A DNA stretch of 64,000 nucleotides from positions 248,001 to 312,000 of the forward strand of contig NZ_JABBNI010000036.1 of assembly GCF_012926525.1 (NCBI RefSeq). The letters are read 5' to 3'. Both the position numbers and the translations under genes were made by a program. The DNA comes from Clostridium muellerianum (GTDB lineage: Bacteria; Bacillota; Clostridia; Clostridiales; Clostridiaceae). Numbering within the stretch: the first letter of the stretch is position 1; every line of letters begins with the position of its first letter. A model generated the notes under the pieces. The model was not told the DNA's origin. It saw only the letters and a list, made by a program, of their open reading frames with translations, and did not search any database. This document shows, piece after piece, positions 8,166 through 17,272 of the stretch.

Positions 8166-8288
8166 TTAATAAAGTTGACACTTATATTATATATAGATTT
8201 TATAAAATTTAATCTAGATAAGTGTGTTTTACCAATGATTATTAGTATACTTTATTTTTGCCTGAAATTTTGGCTTGGAGGAAAACAA

Positions 8289-9515
8289 ATGTGGAAATTA
8301 CTTATAGTTGATGATGAATTTAGAATTAGAAAAGAGTTAAGAAATCTGATAAGTTGTATGCAAAGGGATATTGAAATTATAGGAGAAGCAGAAAATGGTG
8401 AACAGGCAATGAACATCATAAGTGAAATAAAGCCGGATATTATGTTAGTGGATATAGGAATGCCAGTTATTAGTGGGTTAGAATTTATCGAAAATATAAA
8501 AGAAAGAGACATGGATTGCATTACAATAATTATCAGCAGTTCTAGTGAATTTTTGCATGTACAAAAGGCATTAAGACTTAATGTTTTTGATTATTTACTA
8601 AAACCAGTGAAGAGTAGTACATTTCATAGTGCAATACAGAATGCTATAAAAGAATTAAATAGAAGGAAAAGTAATAGGGAATATGAGAAGTGGAAAGCAA
8701 AGAACGTTGAAGAAAATATCTCCTTGGTGAAGAAAAGTTTTTTAAATAAATTGATTTTTGGAGAAATGAATAAAAAAGGAATTGAGCAAAATTTAAAGTT
8801 TTTAAAAATTAGAAAAGAAAGCCTGTCAGGAATTTGTGTAATTAAACTTTTAGAAAGATTTAATATTGAAAATGATCTAAGAAAAGTAAATTATATGATT
8901 GAATTAAAAAGCATTGTAGAAAAAATTATGTGTGAAGAGGAATATAATGTTTTAATTCATAATGCTGAAAATATAATAATAGTATTTTCAACCATTAGAA
9001 ATAAAGAGCAGTGGTATAAAGTTGGGAAAAATCTGAAGAAGGCTGTTATAAAAAAGTTAAATCAAATTGTAGTTGTTGCACAGTCAGAAAGTAAAGGGGA
9101 AATTGCTGAAATAAAAAATAAATATAAAGCTTTACTGAACGCTATAAGTAGGGAAGCGAAACAGAAGCCTTTTGCTTTGATGATGTGTAATTTTATTCAA
9201 GCACATTATTTTGAAAATGATTTCAAGATTTCTAAAGTTGCAGAGGAATTTAAAATAACTCCTGCGTATGTAACTAAAATATTAAAAGCAGGAATAGGGT
9301 GTTCTTTTGTATATTATTTAACAAATGTGAGAATTGAAAGTGCTATAGAAATGATGAAGGATTCTACAGTAAAAATTGGTGAAGTTTCTGAATTAGTAGG
9401 GTATAGCAGTCAGCATTATTTCAGCAGAGCATTTAAGAAGGTAACTGGAGAATCACCTATAAAGTTCAGAGAGAAAAGACTGCTTGGTTGCAGAATGAGT
9501 TTGGAAGAAATGTAA
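8289..9515 (+). CDS. response regulator, YesN type (REC + AraC HTH)
   Basis: 408 aa two-component response regulator. Residues ~1-120 are a receiver domain: acidic pocket in LLIVDDEFRIR, phospho-acceptor Asp in DIMLVDIGMPVISG, Ser/Thr in IISSSSEF and Lys in DYLLKPVK. A ~150-residue linker follows. The C-terminal ~100 residues are an AraC-type double HTH (FKISKVAEEFKITPAYVTKI and SELVGYSSQHYFSRAFKKVTG). I start at ATG 8289, where RBS TTGGAGG and the receiver motif fit. An upstream in-frame extension is hydrophobic and lacks an RBS. No histidine kinase is adjacent, so the signal is unknown. The divergent subtilisin gene downstream is a possible but unproven target. Confidence 0.85.
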   Translation: MWKLLIVDDEFRIRKELRNLISCMQRDIEIIGEAENGEQAMNIISEIKPDIMLVDIGMPVISGLEFIENIKERDMDCITIIISSSSEFLHVQKALRLNVFDYLLKPVKSSTFHSAIQNAIKELNRRKSNREYEKWKAKNVEENISLVKKSFLNKLIFGEMNKKGIEQNLKFLKIRKESLSGICVIKLLERFNIENDLRKVNYMIELKSIVEKIMCEEEYNVLIHNAENIIIVFSTIRNKEQWYKVGKNLKKAVIKKLNQIVVVAQSESKGEIAEIKNKYKALLNAISREAKQKPFALMMCNFIQAHYFENDFKISKVAEEFKITPAYVTKILKAGIGCSFVYYLTNVRIESAIEMMKDSTVKIGEVSELVGYSSQHYFSRAFKKVTGESPIKFREKRLLGCRMSLEEM

Positions 9516-9775
9516 TTTTTCATGATAAGTTAATATACATAAAATAGTAAAAAGTAATATAAGGAGAATGGAAAATTACAAACCTATACGGTGTTTTTGT
9601 AAACAGCATATTGTTTAATAGGATATTTAAGAAGAATATAACATAAAACGTTTACAAAAGTGCAAAAAAAGTTTTTATTATTACAGATATATATGTGGAA
9701 AACGATTGTATAATTAAAAATATACAGTTCTAGTATAATCACGAATCCATAATGCACATAAGATATAGGTTATGT

Positions 9776-9875
9776 AGCTCAACTTTCACAGTTTAAAAAT
9801 ATTGCAAAGGAATATTTTTTGAGAGGACAGGGGACAATTATCCTCTGTCCTTTTAAAAAGAAGTTGAGTAATTAA
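9776..9875. repeat. dispersed palindromic repeat, family A (copy 1)
   Basis: The element has inverted ends CTCAACTTTC / GAAGTTGAG, and an inner palindrome AGGACAGGGGA / TCCTCTGTCCT. The stretch ATATTGCAAAGGAATATTTTTTGAG recurs in related form at 12139-12175 and 27660-27690, and the GAGGACA core recurs at 32255-32475. It lies between convergent genes and may double as a terminator. Confidence 0.6.
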
Positions 9876-9890
9876 CAAAAATCAAACTTA

Positions 9891-11843
9891 TTATCTGTTA
9901 AGAATAATATATTGAGCTACAACTACCTGTGATGCATTTCCAGATGAATCTATTGCTATCATAGCAAGAGTGGTATTATTTTTTATTGTTATTGGTCCTG
10001 TGTACAAATTACTTTTTGATGTTGGCATAGTTCTATCTGTAGTATAGTAAATTGATACTCCAGGTGTGATATCACTTAAAGTTATATTTTGTGCTTTTAG
10101 ATACAGACCACTTCTAACACTTGCTGTTGGATTAGCTGGAGGTGTAACTATGGTATATGAGTTACTTAGAACTCCAGAGGTATTTCCTGATGAATCAACA
10201 GCTATAGCTTTTAAAGTACTGGTTGTTGTTATTTTTATATAGCCAGTATATAGTGTGCTGTTAGTAGTTGGAGTGCTTCCGTCTAAAGTATAATAAGCTT
10301 TTAATGGTTTTGAATATCTATCATATAGTGTAACTGTTAAAGGAGTTCTATATGAACCTGATGGTACAGAAGCTGTTGGTGTAGGTATTGTTCCAAGCGT
10401 AGGTGTTACTTTAGGTGTAGTTCCTGATTGTGATATTGTATACAATACGCTTAAAACTGAAGAAGAATTTCCTGAATTATCTATTGCAACAGCTTTTAAT
10501 GTTGTAGTTGAACTTATTATAATAGGTGATGAATATAACTTACTTGAAGATGTTGGTGTAGTTCCGTCTAATGTATAGTATATGGAAACTCCACTGGTTG
10601 CATCACTTAATGAAACTGTTTGGCTTGTAGTATAAGTTCCAGCTGCTACACTTGCTATAGGTGTTGATACTGTAGTAGTTGTAGTTGCTGCACTACCTGG
10701 TGCTACTATTAAGCCGTAACCATATAATGAATCCTTACCAGATGTTCCAAGATCTTTTACATTGCTATCAAGCATCTGTCTTAACTGTAAATTGGTATAG
10801 CTTGGATACTTCTGCTTTAATAATGCTAGATCTCCAGTTACAAAAGGAGTTGCCATTGATGTACCACTCATTTTTGCATATCCATTATTCAAGTAAGTGC
10901 TTAGTATATCAACTCCTGGTGCGCTTACTTCAAGTTTGCTTCCAGTAGAGGAAAAATAAGCTCTTGTATTGCTAGAGTCTACTGCTCCAACTGCAATAAC
11001 TGAAGGATAATTAGCAGGATATTCAATGCTCGTTCCAGTACCACTAGTATTACCGTCATTACCAGCAGCTGCTACAACTAATATTCCATTATTGTAAGCT
11101 GTGTCTATAGCATTTTTTAATGCTGTAGAAGTTTCATTTGTTCCCATACTCATTGATATTATATCCATCTTATTTTGCATTGCCCAGTCTATTCCAGCTA
11201 TTATATCTGAAGTATAGCCTTGTCCACTAGAATCAAGGGCTTTTACAGCATATATTGAGGCATCTGGTGCCACTCCTTTAACGCCACCATTTAATCCCTG
11301 TGCAGCAATGACTCCTGCCACATGTGTACCATGACCGTTTTGGTCAGTATAGGATGATCCCGATGAACCAGTTATAACATTAGTACCACCTGCAATTGCT
11401 AAATCAGAATGTGAAGCTATTCCACTATCTATAATGGCAATTTTTACACCTTTACCTGTTAATCCTGATTGCCATGAAGCGGGAGCATTTATATCATTAA
11501 CTCCCCAATTAGTCATGGAAGCTGATGATTTTACTATTGAAGTTGAAGATATTTTTACTACGTTATCTTCTTCTACATAATCTACAGTTGAATCTTTTTT
11601 TAGCTTGTCTATATTTTGAGTTGTCATTTCAGCAGTAGCTGCATTGAAATATTTAAATTGTTGTTTGGATTTTCCGTTATATTTTGATATTACCTGGCCT
11701 TTATCAGTACTGTTTGTCTTAAATTTAATTATATATTTTTTGGTACTGCTTTGTGATGGAGTACTAGCAAAAACTGTTACTCCACATAGGAAATTAAGTA
11801 ATAATACTATTAACAGTGTACCTATATACTTTTTTTGCTTCAT
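9891..11843 (-). CDS. secreted subtilisin-like serine protease with three C-terminal chitobiase-type domains
   Basis: 650 aa S8 peptidase. Residues 1-26 are a signal peptide (IGTLLIVLLLNFLCGVTVFA). Residues ~35-100 are an I9 propeptide (YIIKFKTNSTDKGQVISKYN). Residues ~110-385 are the catalytic domain: Asp in VKIAIIDSGI, His in NGHGTHVAGVIA, oxyanion Asn in VVAAAGNDGN and Ser in SGTSMATPFVTGDLALLKQ. Residues ~395-650 hold three CHB_HEX_C-type modules, each with a YYTLDGSTPT-like motif (YYTLDGTTPTSSS, YYTLDGSTPTTNS, YYTTDRTMPTSKS). These modules often bind sugars or the cell wall, so a wall-associated protease is likely. RBS on the minus strand is AAGGAGG. Complete. Confidence 0.93.
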   Translation of the reverse strand: MKQKKYIGTLLIVLLLNFLCGVTVFASTPSQSSTKKYIIKFKTNSTDKGQVISKYNGKSKQQFKYFNAATAEMTTQNIDKLKKDSTVDYVEEDNVVKISSTSIVKSSASMTNWGVNDINAPASWQSGLTGKGVKIAIIDSGIASHSDLAIAGGTNVITGSSGSSYTDQNGHGTHVAGVIAAQGLNGGVKGVAPDASIYAVKALDSSGQGYTSDIIAGIDWAMQNKMDIISMSMGTNETSTALKNAIDTAYNNGILVVAAAGNDGNTSGTGTSIEYPANYPSVIAVGAVDSSNTRAYFSSTGSKLEVSAPGVDILSTYLNNGYAKMSGTSMATPFVTGDLALLKQKYPSYTNLQLRQMLDSNVKDLGTSGKDSLYGYGLIVAPGSAATTTTTVSTPIASVAAGTYTTSQTVSLSDATSGVSIYYTLDGTTPTSSSKLYSSPIIISSTTTLKAVAIDNSGNSSSVLSVLYTISQSGTTPKVTPTLGTIPTPTASVPSGSYRTPLTVTLYDRYSKPLKAYYTLDGSTPTTNSTLYTGYIKITTTSTLKAIAVDSSGNTSGVLSNSYTIVTPPANPTASVRSGLYLKAQNITLSDITPGVSIYYTTDRTMPTSKSNLYTGPITIKNNTTLAMIAIDSSGNASQVVVAQYIILNR

Positions 11844-12138
11844 TTTACAAGCCTCCTTGTATGTGTGGAATGAATTTCACATTTAATAGAGTGTTCATAA
11901 TCTGATTTGTAATAATTGTATTTTATTTAATCATTCACATCAACTCCTTTAAAATATTTTCACTAGTTTATATGTATTTTTATATAGAATGTATTTAATT
12001 TGCGATATTTTGTCATATAAGGTCATTTTACCATACTAATATAACAATTTTGTTACAACAGCAAAATTTTCCGTGAGGGAAACTTTGGAATATTGGTAGA
12101 TACTTAGGAAGTTAATACCTTATTATTCATAATTTGCA

Positions 12139-12175
12139 ATATAAGCATATTGCAAAGCAATTTTTTATATTATTC
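12139..12175. repeat. dispersed repeat, family A fragment (copy 2)
   Basis: GCAATATAAGCATATTGC is a perfect 18-bp dyad followed by AAAGCAATTTTTTA. It matches the ATATTGCAAAG...ATTTTTT part of the copies at 9800 and 27670. Short fragment in the 530-base gap upstream of the NifU-like gene; the rest of 11850-12190 is AT-rich without other recognisable content. Confidence 0.45.
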
Positions 12176-12199
12176 TATAAATTTTTATACAGAAATGTA

Positions 12200-12228
12200 T
12201 TGTTATATTAAGGCATCTTTGCTACAAT
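12200..12228 (+). promoter_or_regulatory. predicted sigma-A promoter of NifU-like/GGGtGRT pair
   Basis: TTGTTA (-35) at 12200-12205 and TACAAT (-10) at 12223-12228, separated by 17 bases. Transcription would begin near 12235, giving a ~140-base leader. Confidence 0.55.
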
Positions 12229-12253
12229 ATAATTGTTCAGTGTGAATTGTGCT

Positions 12254-12298
12254 GTACTTAGTGGGAACATAAAAATCCCACTGGGATATAAAAAGTAC
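12254..12298 (+). promoter_or_regulatory. folded 5' leader (unclassified RNA element)
   Basis: Nested stems: outer GTACTT (12254-12259) / AAGTAC (12293-12298), inner AGTGGGA (12260-12266) / TCCCACT (12276-12282). A CCAGGGG run just after the outer stem could pair with CTGGG at 12281-12285, giving an alternative fold. No terminator hairpin is seen before the start codon. I cannot match it to a known riboswitch class. Confidence 0.45.
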
Positions 12299-12377
12299 TA
12301 CCAGGGGTGAAAAATTATGAATTAAGTTTTTTACTCTTATAAAAATAATTTTATCAGTAGAGGAAGGAGAATAAAAT

Positions 12378-13070
12378 ATGATTTATTCAACAGAAGTTGA
12401 CAGAATGTGTTGCGTAACTAAAGGAGCAAACCACCAATCAGCTCCAATTCCAGAAGAAGGAAAATGGGTGCGCTCTAAAGAAATAAAAGATATATCAGGA
12501 TTAACACATGGTATAGGTTGGTGTGCTCCACAACAAGGTGCTTGCAAACTTACTTTAAATGTTAAAGATGGAATAATTGAAGAAGCTTTAGTTGAAACAA
12601 TAGGATGTTCAGGAATGACTCATTCAGCAGCTATGGCATCAGAAATACTTCCAGGAAAAACTATACTTGAAGCATTAAACACAGATTTAGTTTGTGATGC
12701 TATAAATACAGCAATGAGAGAATTATTCTTACAAATAGTATATGGAAGAACTCAAACTGCTTTCTCAGAAGGTGGACTACCTATAGGAGCAGGTCTTGAA
12801 GATTTAGGAAAAGGATTAAGAAGCCAGGTTGGTACTATGTATGGTACAAAAGCTAAGGGAACTAGATACTTAGAAATGGCTGAAGGTTATGTTACAAATG
12901 TAGCTTTAGACGAAAACAACGAAGTTATAGGATATAAATTCGTTCACCTTGGAAAAATGATGGAAATGATAGGAAAAGGAATGGATGCTAACGAAGCTAA
13001 AGAAAAAGCTACTGGACAATATGGTAGATTTGATGAAGCTGTAAAAGTTATCGATCCAAGACATGAATAA
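12378..13070 (+). CDS. NifU-like iron-sulfur scaffold protein paired with GGGtGRT protein
   Basis: 230 aa protein of the NifU N-terminal/IscU-like fold as found beside GGGtGRT genes. Cysteines that could hold a cluster occur in GIGWCAPQQGACKLTL and ETIGCSGMTHSAAM, and the C terminus has TGQYGRFDEAVKVIDPRH. It is translated from GAAGGAGA-ATG, and the partner starts 21 bases after its stop. Codon choice is strongly biased, implying high expression. The pair is widespread in clostridia and related anaerobes; its biochemical role is not established, so the Fe-S scaffold function is inferred from the fold. Preceded by its own promoter and a folded leader. Confidence 0.75.
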   Translation: MIYSTEVDRMCCVTKGANHQSAPIPEEGKWVRSKEIKDISGLTHGIGWCAPQQGACKLTLNVKDGIIEEALVETIGCSGMTHSAAMASEILPGKTILEALNTDLVCDAINTAMRELFLQIVYGRTQTAFSEGGLPIGAGLEDLGKGLRSQVGTMYGTKAKGTRYLEMAEGYVTNVALDENNEVIGYKFVHLGKMMEMIGKGMDANEAKEKATGQYGRFDEAVKVIDPRHE

Positions 13071-13091
13071 TATATAAGGAGGACGTTTGAA

Positions 13092-14093
13092 ATGGCATTA
13101 TTTGAAAGTTATGAAAGAAGAATTGATCAGATTAAACCAGTGCTTGAAAAGTATGGCATGAAGACTATAGAAGAAGCTAAGGCTGTTTGTGATGAAAAGG
13201 GAATAGATGTTTATAACATAGTTAAATCAACTCAGCCAATATGTTTTGAAAATGCTTGCTGGGCTTACATATTAGGTGCTGCAATAGCTATAAAAAAAGG
13301 ATGTAAAAAGGCTGCTGAAGCTGGAGAAGCTTTAGGAGAAGGCTTACAAGCTTTCTGTATTCCAGGATCAGTTGCAGACGATAGAAAAGTTGGAATAGGA
13401 CACGGAAATTTAGCAGCTATGCTTTTAAGAGAAGAAACTAAATGTTTTGCTTTCTTAGCAGGACATGAATCATTTGCAGCTGCTGAAGGTGCTATAAAAA
13501 TAGCTGAAAAAGCTAACAGAGTTAGAAAAGAACCATTAAGAGTTATATTAAATGGTCTTGGAAAAGATGCTGCTTATGTAATTTCAAGAATTAATGGATT
13601 TACATATGTTGAAACTAAATTTGACTACTACACAGGAAAATTAGCAGTAGTTAGAGAAGTTGCTTTCTCAAAGGGCGAAAGAGCTAAAGTTAAATGCTAT
13701 GGTTCAGACGATGTTAGAGAAGGTGTTGCTATAATGCACAAAGAGGGAGTTGACGTATCAATAACTGGTAACTCAACTAACCCAACAAGATTCCAGCATC
13801 CAGTTGCAGGAACATACAAAAAAGAATGTTATGAACAAGGTAAGAAATACTTCTCAGTTGCATCAGGTGGTGGTACTGGAAGAACTCTTCACCCAGATAA
13901 CATGGGATCAGGTCCAGCTTCTTATGGTATGACAGATACTATGGGAAGAATGCATTCAGATGCTCAATTTGCAGGTTCTTCATCAGTTCCAGCTCACGTT
14001 GAAATGATGGGCCTTATAGGAATGGGTAACAACCCAATGGTTGGAGCTTCAGTTGCAGTAGCAGTTGCTGTTGAAGAAGCTATGAGCAAATAA
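13092..14093 (+). CDS. GGGtGRT family protein
   Basis: 333 aa member of the family named for the motif seen here as SVASGGGTGRTLHPDNMG (residues ~256-273). Other conserved-looking segments are KSTQPICFENACWAYILGAA, IGHGNLAAMLLREETKCFAFLAGHE and GLIGMGNNPMVGASVAVAVA. No signal peptide and no classical membrane segment. It follows the NifU-like gene in one operon (RBS AAGGAGG). The family's function is undescribed to my knowledge; the glycine-rich motif and conserved Cys/His residues suggest nucleotide or cofactor binding. It also shows highly expressed codon usage and a strong terminator downstream. Confidence 0.9.
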   Translation: MALFESYERRIDQIKPVLEKYGMKTIEEAKAVCDEKGIDVYNIVKSTQPICFENACWAYILGAAIAIKKGCKKAAEAGEALGEGLQAFCIPGSVADDRKVGIGHGNLAAMLLREETKCFAFLAGHESFAAAEGAIKIAEKANRVRKEPLRVILNGLGKDAAYVISRINGFTYVETKFDYYTGKLAVVREVAFSKGERAKVKCYGSDDVREGVAIMHKEGVDVSITGNSTNPTRFQHPVAGTYKKECYEQGKKYFSVASGGGTGRTLHPDNMGSGPASYGMTDTMGRMHSDAQFAGSSSVPAHVEMMGLIGMGNNPMVGASVAVAVAVEEAMSK

Positions 14094-14137
14094 GGGTTTA
14101 GACCGTATTAACTGAATAAAAACTGATTAAAGTTTAT

Positions 14138-14196
14138 AATAAAAAAAGAGACACGTTTAATTAATTAAAATTAGTTAGATGTGTCTCTTTTTTGTA
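14138..14196 (+). terminator. strong terminator after GGGtGRT operon
   Basis: AGAGACAC at 14147-14154 pairs perfectly with GTGTCTCT at 14181-14188, flanked by A7 and T6 runs, so it could act in both directions. Confidence 0.85.
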
Positions 14197-14339
14197 TGCA
14201 TTTATTTAGGTGGGTGATATAATAATATGCAAAAAAATTAAGAATACAAACAGATAATGAAATTCTTACTTAGCACAGCAGTTAGATCAAATAAAATAAT
14301 CAAGAGATGGGAAAAATAATATAAATTCTTTTAAAAGTC

Positions 14340-15038
14340 ATGATATTACTCACTTAAAAGAAGAAATATATAAGTACCCACAAACTCAAATAGTATTTGA
14401 AATGATAGACAATGGAGAAATACTGAACGATTAGTACGCTAAGTGAATTATGAATAAGTTTATCTAGCTTCATAATAAGATTAATATTCACTGCATAAAT
14501 ATATGGTGGAAGAGCATATGTAGGTTATAAAAAAATGAGAAATAGCTGAATTCATCATTATCATAATGCAGTGAGTAACTTAATAAAGTTTAAATCAATG
14601 TTAAAGTGGTAGTAATGGTTAAAAAAACTGTTGCTACCATTTAGTTTTATAAATTAAAATATAATAGTCCACACAAGTTGAAGAATTTGCAAAGACAGTG
14701 GGATGGAATATAAGAAAATAAATTTGAGTACATAGTTTATAAAAAATTGTTAGCCTTACAGAGATTGGAAGTTAGCTGACAATTTTTGTTGCCAAGGAGA
14801 AGAATTTAATACAAAAGAAGAAGCAATATCCGCAGGAAGAGATGAATTAATTAAACGTAATAAATTAAGAATTTAGCAAGGCAAAGAAACTAGTAAATCA
14901 TTTGAAATTGGATAAATTGAAGAAGTAACTCCATGCGGAGTTGATGTAGATTTTATTTTAGATAATGTTGCAGAAAATACAATAGAAGGCATGGAAGTAG
15001 GAGAAGATTGTCTTTGCAATGTTGCAAAAGAATTGTAA
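14340..15038 (+). pseudogene. decayed genes, several in-frame stops
   Basis: Two remnants lie in this gap. Near 14340-14433 a frame reads LKEEIYKYPQTQIVFEMID then GEILND before a stop. From ~14780 to the stop at 15038 a frame reads EEAISAGRDELIKRNKLRI, a TAG, KETSKSFEIG, a TAA, then EEVTPCGVDVDFILDNVAEN and a final AKEL. The reading is clearly protein-like but has two internal stops and no usable start. Families not recognised. The remaining gap (14200-14340) shows nothing. Confidence 0.6.
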
Positions 15039-15148
15039 TGAAAAATATATATTTTCTAGTAGTTACAAACAGAGCTTAACAGTTTATAAGTGTGAAACAT
15101 TTAGAATAAACTTAAATTTACAGTTTTAGTAAGTAAAAATTATAAAAT

Positions 15149-15194
15149 AAAAAATCAGTTACTTTTTAACTTAAGGTAACTGATTTTTTTTATA
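15149..15194 (+). terminator. bidirectional terminator
   Basis: AAAATCAGTTAC (15151-15162) pairs perfectly with GTAACTGATTTT, with T8 after it and A-rich sequence before it. It lies between two decayed regions. Confidence 0.75.
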
Positions 15195-15261
15195 TTTTAT
15201 AATAATAAGTATTTTAACAACCATGAAGTTTCTCTATTAATGTTATTTCTAAAGAGACATA

Positions 15262-15815
15262 TTAATGTCTACTAAGTTGAGTTTTTGAAATTGGTTGAGA
15301 GTTTAGGGTCATATTTGTTGTTTTTAAAGGATTATCAATATTAATATTAAGTGACTTCTCATTATCATTTATAAGTGATGTTTTATTTATAGTTGAAGTG
15401 GTAGATGGACCAGCAACAGTATTGAATTGAATGATTAGTGCACTAAAAAGTTCGCAATTATCTACAAACTTAATGCCTGGAAGCATATCTAATTCATATG
15501 AAGAATTTGTATCATAATTTCCAACTGGTGAATTTACTATAATAGTTTTTCTGTCTGAAGATAGTGAAATATTAGCTGCAACCTTAGTTCCATTACCATC
15601 AACTTTGTATACATTTACATAACTTTGAATAGGAAAATTATCTATAACTTGGTTAGGTAATCCCAATGTAAATGTTTTATTAGTAAACTGATATCCTTGC
15701 AGTGTATACATTCCTAATGTTGATACTCTTGCTGTTATTATATCATCAAGACGTTCTTTAGCATTAGGAATATCTTTTACATTATGATTAATAATTAATC
15801 TGTCTATTTTACATT
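15262..15815 (-). pseudogene. remnant of a surface protein with an SbsA/Ig-like domain
   Basis: The frame from ~15815 down to the stop at 15262 is open but has no start with a ribosome site; an internal ATG at 15711 gives 149 aa. The readable part begins NVKDIPNAKERLDDIITARV and continues with an Ig-like segment (VYKVDGNGTKVAANISLSSDRK, SYELDMLPGIKF). The pattern resembles the SbsA Ig-like unit also found in the gene at 34413-35234. It abuts the stop of the flavoprotein operon, so the 5' part was probably lost when that operon arrived. Confidence 0.5.
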
Positions 15816-16382
15816 TTATGCGTTTAGTTTTTTCACCATATTAGCCATATTGACACCTAGTGTTTGTAAAATCTTATGTCCCTTGGCATCCATCCCTACG
15901 CTAGAGCCATGCTGAAACATCATATTCCAATACTCACTGGTTACTACAGGCATTTCGCTGAATGCAAAATATTTATTTAATCGGTCAAGTGTTGCTGTTG
16001 ACCCAGCACGATAACAACTTGCCACAGCAGCCGCAGGCTTTCCCCTAAATAATTGCCCATGTGTACTTGCCGCATAAAAAACACGATCAAGTAATGCACA
16101 AAGAGCACCATTTGGACCCGCAAAGTAAACAGGAGTACCAACGATAATTCCATCTGCCTGCAAGAAGGCTTCTATCAAAGCATTGCAGGGATCATCTGTA
16201 AAGACACATCGATTTGTTTTTTCACACCTACAGCAATCAATGCATCCATGAATAGGCTTGTTTCCTATATGAAACCATTCTGTTTCAATCCCATTGTTAA
16301 GTAGGGATTGCTCTACCATAGTAAGAGCGGTGTATGTACTCCCATTTTTATGAGAACTACCATTAACTAATAGAACTTTCAT
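15816..16382 (-). CDS. NAD(P)H-dependent FMN reductase / iron-sulfur flavoprotein-like
   Basis: 188 aa flavodoxin-fold oxidoreductase. The N-terminal LLVNGSSHKNGSTYTAL is the FMN phosphate loop; CIDCCRCEKTNRCVFTDDPC (residues ~48-67) is the cysteine cluster typical of NADPH-dependent FMN reductase/iron-sulfur flavoproteins; ADGIIVGTPVYFAGP contacts the isoalloxazine. Last gene of a four-gene minus-strand operon, 5 bases after the previous stop. Likely an electron carrier or quinone/nitro reductase working with the nitroreductase and ene-reductase upstream. Its GC content and codon use are higher than in flanking genes, suggesting transfer of the whole block. Confidence 0.85.
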   Translation of the reverse strand: MKVLLVNGSSHKNGSTYTALTMVEQSLLNNGIETEWFHIGNKPIHGCIDCCRCEKTNRCVFTDDPCNALIEAFLQADGIIVGTPVYFAGPNGALCALLDRVFYAASTHGQLFRGKPAAAVASCYRAGSTATLDRLNKYFAFSEMPVVTSEYWNMMFQHGSSVGMDAKGHKILQTLGVNMANMVKKLNA

Positions 16383-16387
16383 AATAT

Positions 16388-16729
16388 TTATTCCTCCTCG
16401 TCAATACGTTCGATTTTGAAGATAACTGGTCGAGTACCATCGTTGCAGCAGGCAATCATCATCTTTTCGTCATTTGTCCAGCCTTTCATGATAGAACCGC
16501 CCTGAAGTGCTGCATAAACGTACCGACTGACACAGTCCCAGGCTTCTGAGCAAAATTTGCCGTTCAGCATATGCCAGAAGTCGTCTCGTTCGCCGTTACG
16601 CTCTAAAATAAATTCCTGTCCTTCTTCAAAGAATGGGCAAGGACCTGATTTTGGATCTTTAAGATATTGGCCTTGTAAATCTGTATAACATTCTTTTCTC
16701 AAAACTGTTATTTTACATTTATGTTGCAT
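16388..16729 (-). CDS. TIGR04076 family protein
   Basis: 113 aa cysteine-rich protein of the TIGR04076 family common in anaerobes, recognised by CKITVLRKECYTDLQGQYL at the start, GPCPFFEEGQEFIL in the middle and FCSEAWDCVSRYVYAALQGG near residue 70. Function unknown; the conserved cysteines suggest metal or redox chemistry. RBS AGGAGG precedes the ATG on the minus strand. Its place between nitroreductase and flavoprotein genes suggests it is an accessory of that redox operon. Confidence 0.8.
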   Translation of the reverse strand: MQHKCKITVLRKECYTDLQGQYLKDPKSGPCPFFEEGQEFILERNGERDDFWHMLNGKFCSEAWDCVSRYVYAALQGGSIMKGWTNDEKMMIACCNDGTRPVIFKIERIDEEE

Positions 16730-16750
16730 AATATTCCTCCTATATTTAGT

Positions 16751-17272
16751 TTATTCAATGTAGTAGACGTAATTTTCTTTTCTTGGTGATGCTTTCGGCA
16801 ATTCTCCTTCGGCATAACCAAGAATACAGTGTCCAATACCTTCGTACTCACCTTCAATATCAAGGGATTTAAGAATTGCTTTTCCTTCTGGACGTTCAAA
16901 TTCTTCTTTTGCTCTGTGAATCCAGCAGCTTCCGATACCAAGATCATGTGCTGCCAGCATCAGATTCCCCATAACAAGACTACCATCATAAACGTGATTT
17001 ACCCAATTCTTATCAGCTAACACAATTAGAACAACTGGAGCCCCATAGAACGGGTCACTATTAGTTCCCATGATTTCTGCATTCAGTTTGGAAAGCTTAT
17101 CTCGTAGTTTCTTATTTGTCACAGCGATAATAATAGGTGACTGTCTATTCATTCCCGTAGCAGCATAGGTACCGGCTGTCACGATTTTATCAATGATTTC
17201 CTTTGGTACCATATCTGGCTTATACTTTCGTATACTTCTTCTTGTTTCAATTTTTTTGATTACTTCACTCAT
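16751..17272 (-). CDS. nitroreductase family protein
   Basis: 173 aa FMN-dependent nitroreductase-type enzyme. RRSIRKYKPDMVPKEIIDKI (residues ~12-31) is the N-terminal FMN-phosphate motif; AAHDLGIGSCWIHRAKEEFE and EGIGHCILGYAEG are the C-terminal FMN-binding parts. Size matches the small type used as NAD(P)H:acceptor reductases. Its start overlaps the end of the ene-reductase gene by 8 bases, so the two are translationally coupled. Substrate cannot be read from the sequence. Confidence 0.9.
   Translation of the reverse strand: MSEVIKKIETRRSIRKYKPDMVPKEIIDKIVTAGTYAATGMNRQSPIIIAVTNKKLRDKLSKLNAEIMGTNSDPFYGAPVVLIVLADKNWVNHVYDGSLVMGNLMLAAHDLGIGSCWIHRAKEEFERPEGKAILKSLDIEGEYEGIGHCILGYAEGELPKASPRKENYVYYIE

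Noticed and set aside
8163-8288. N-terminal extension of the response regulator
   Set aside because: A hydrophobic stretch without a ribosome site; the receiver motif begins right after ATG 8289, which has TTGGAGG upstream.
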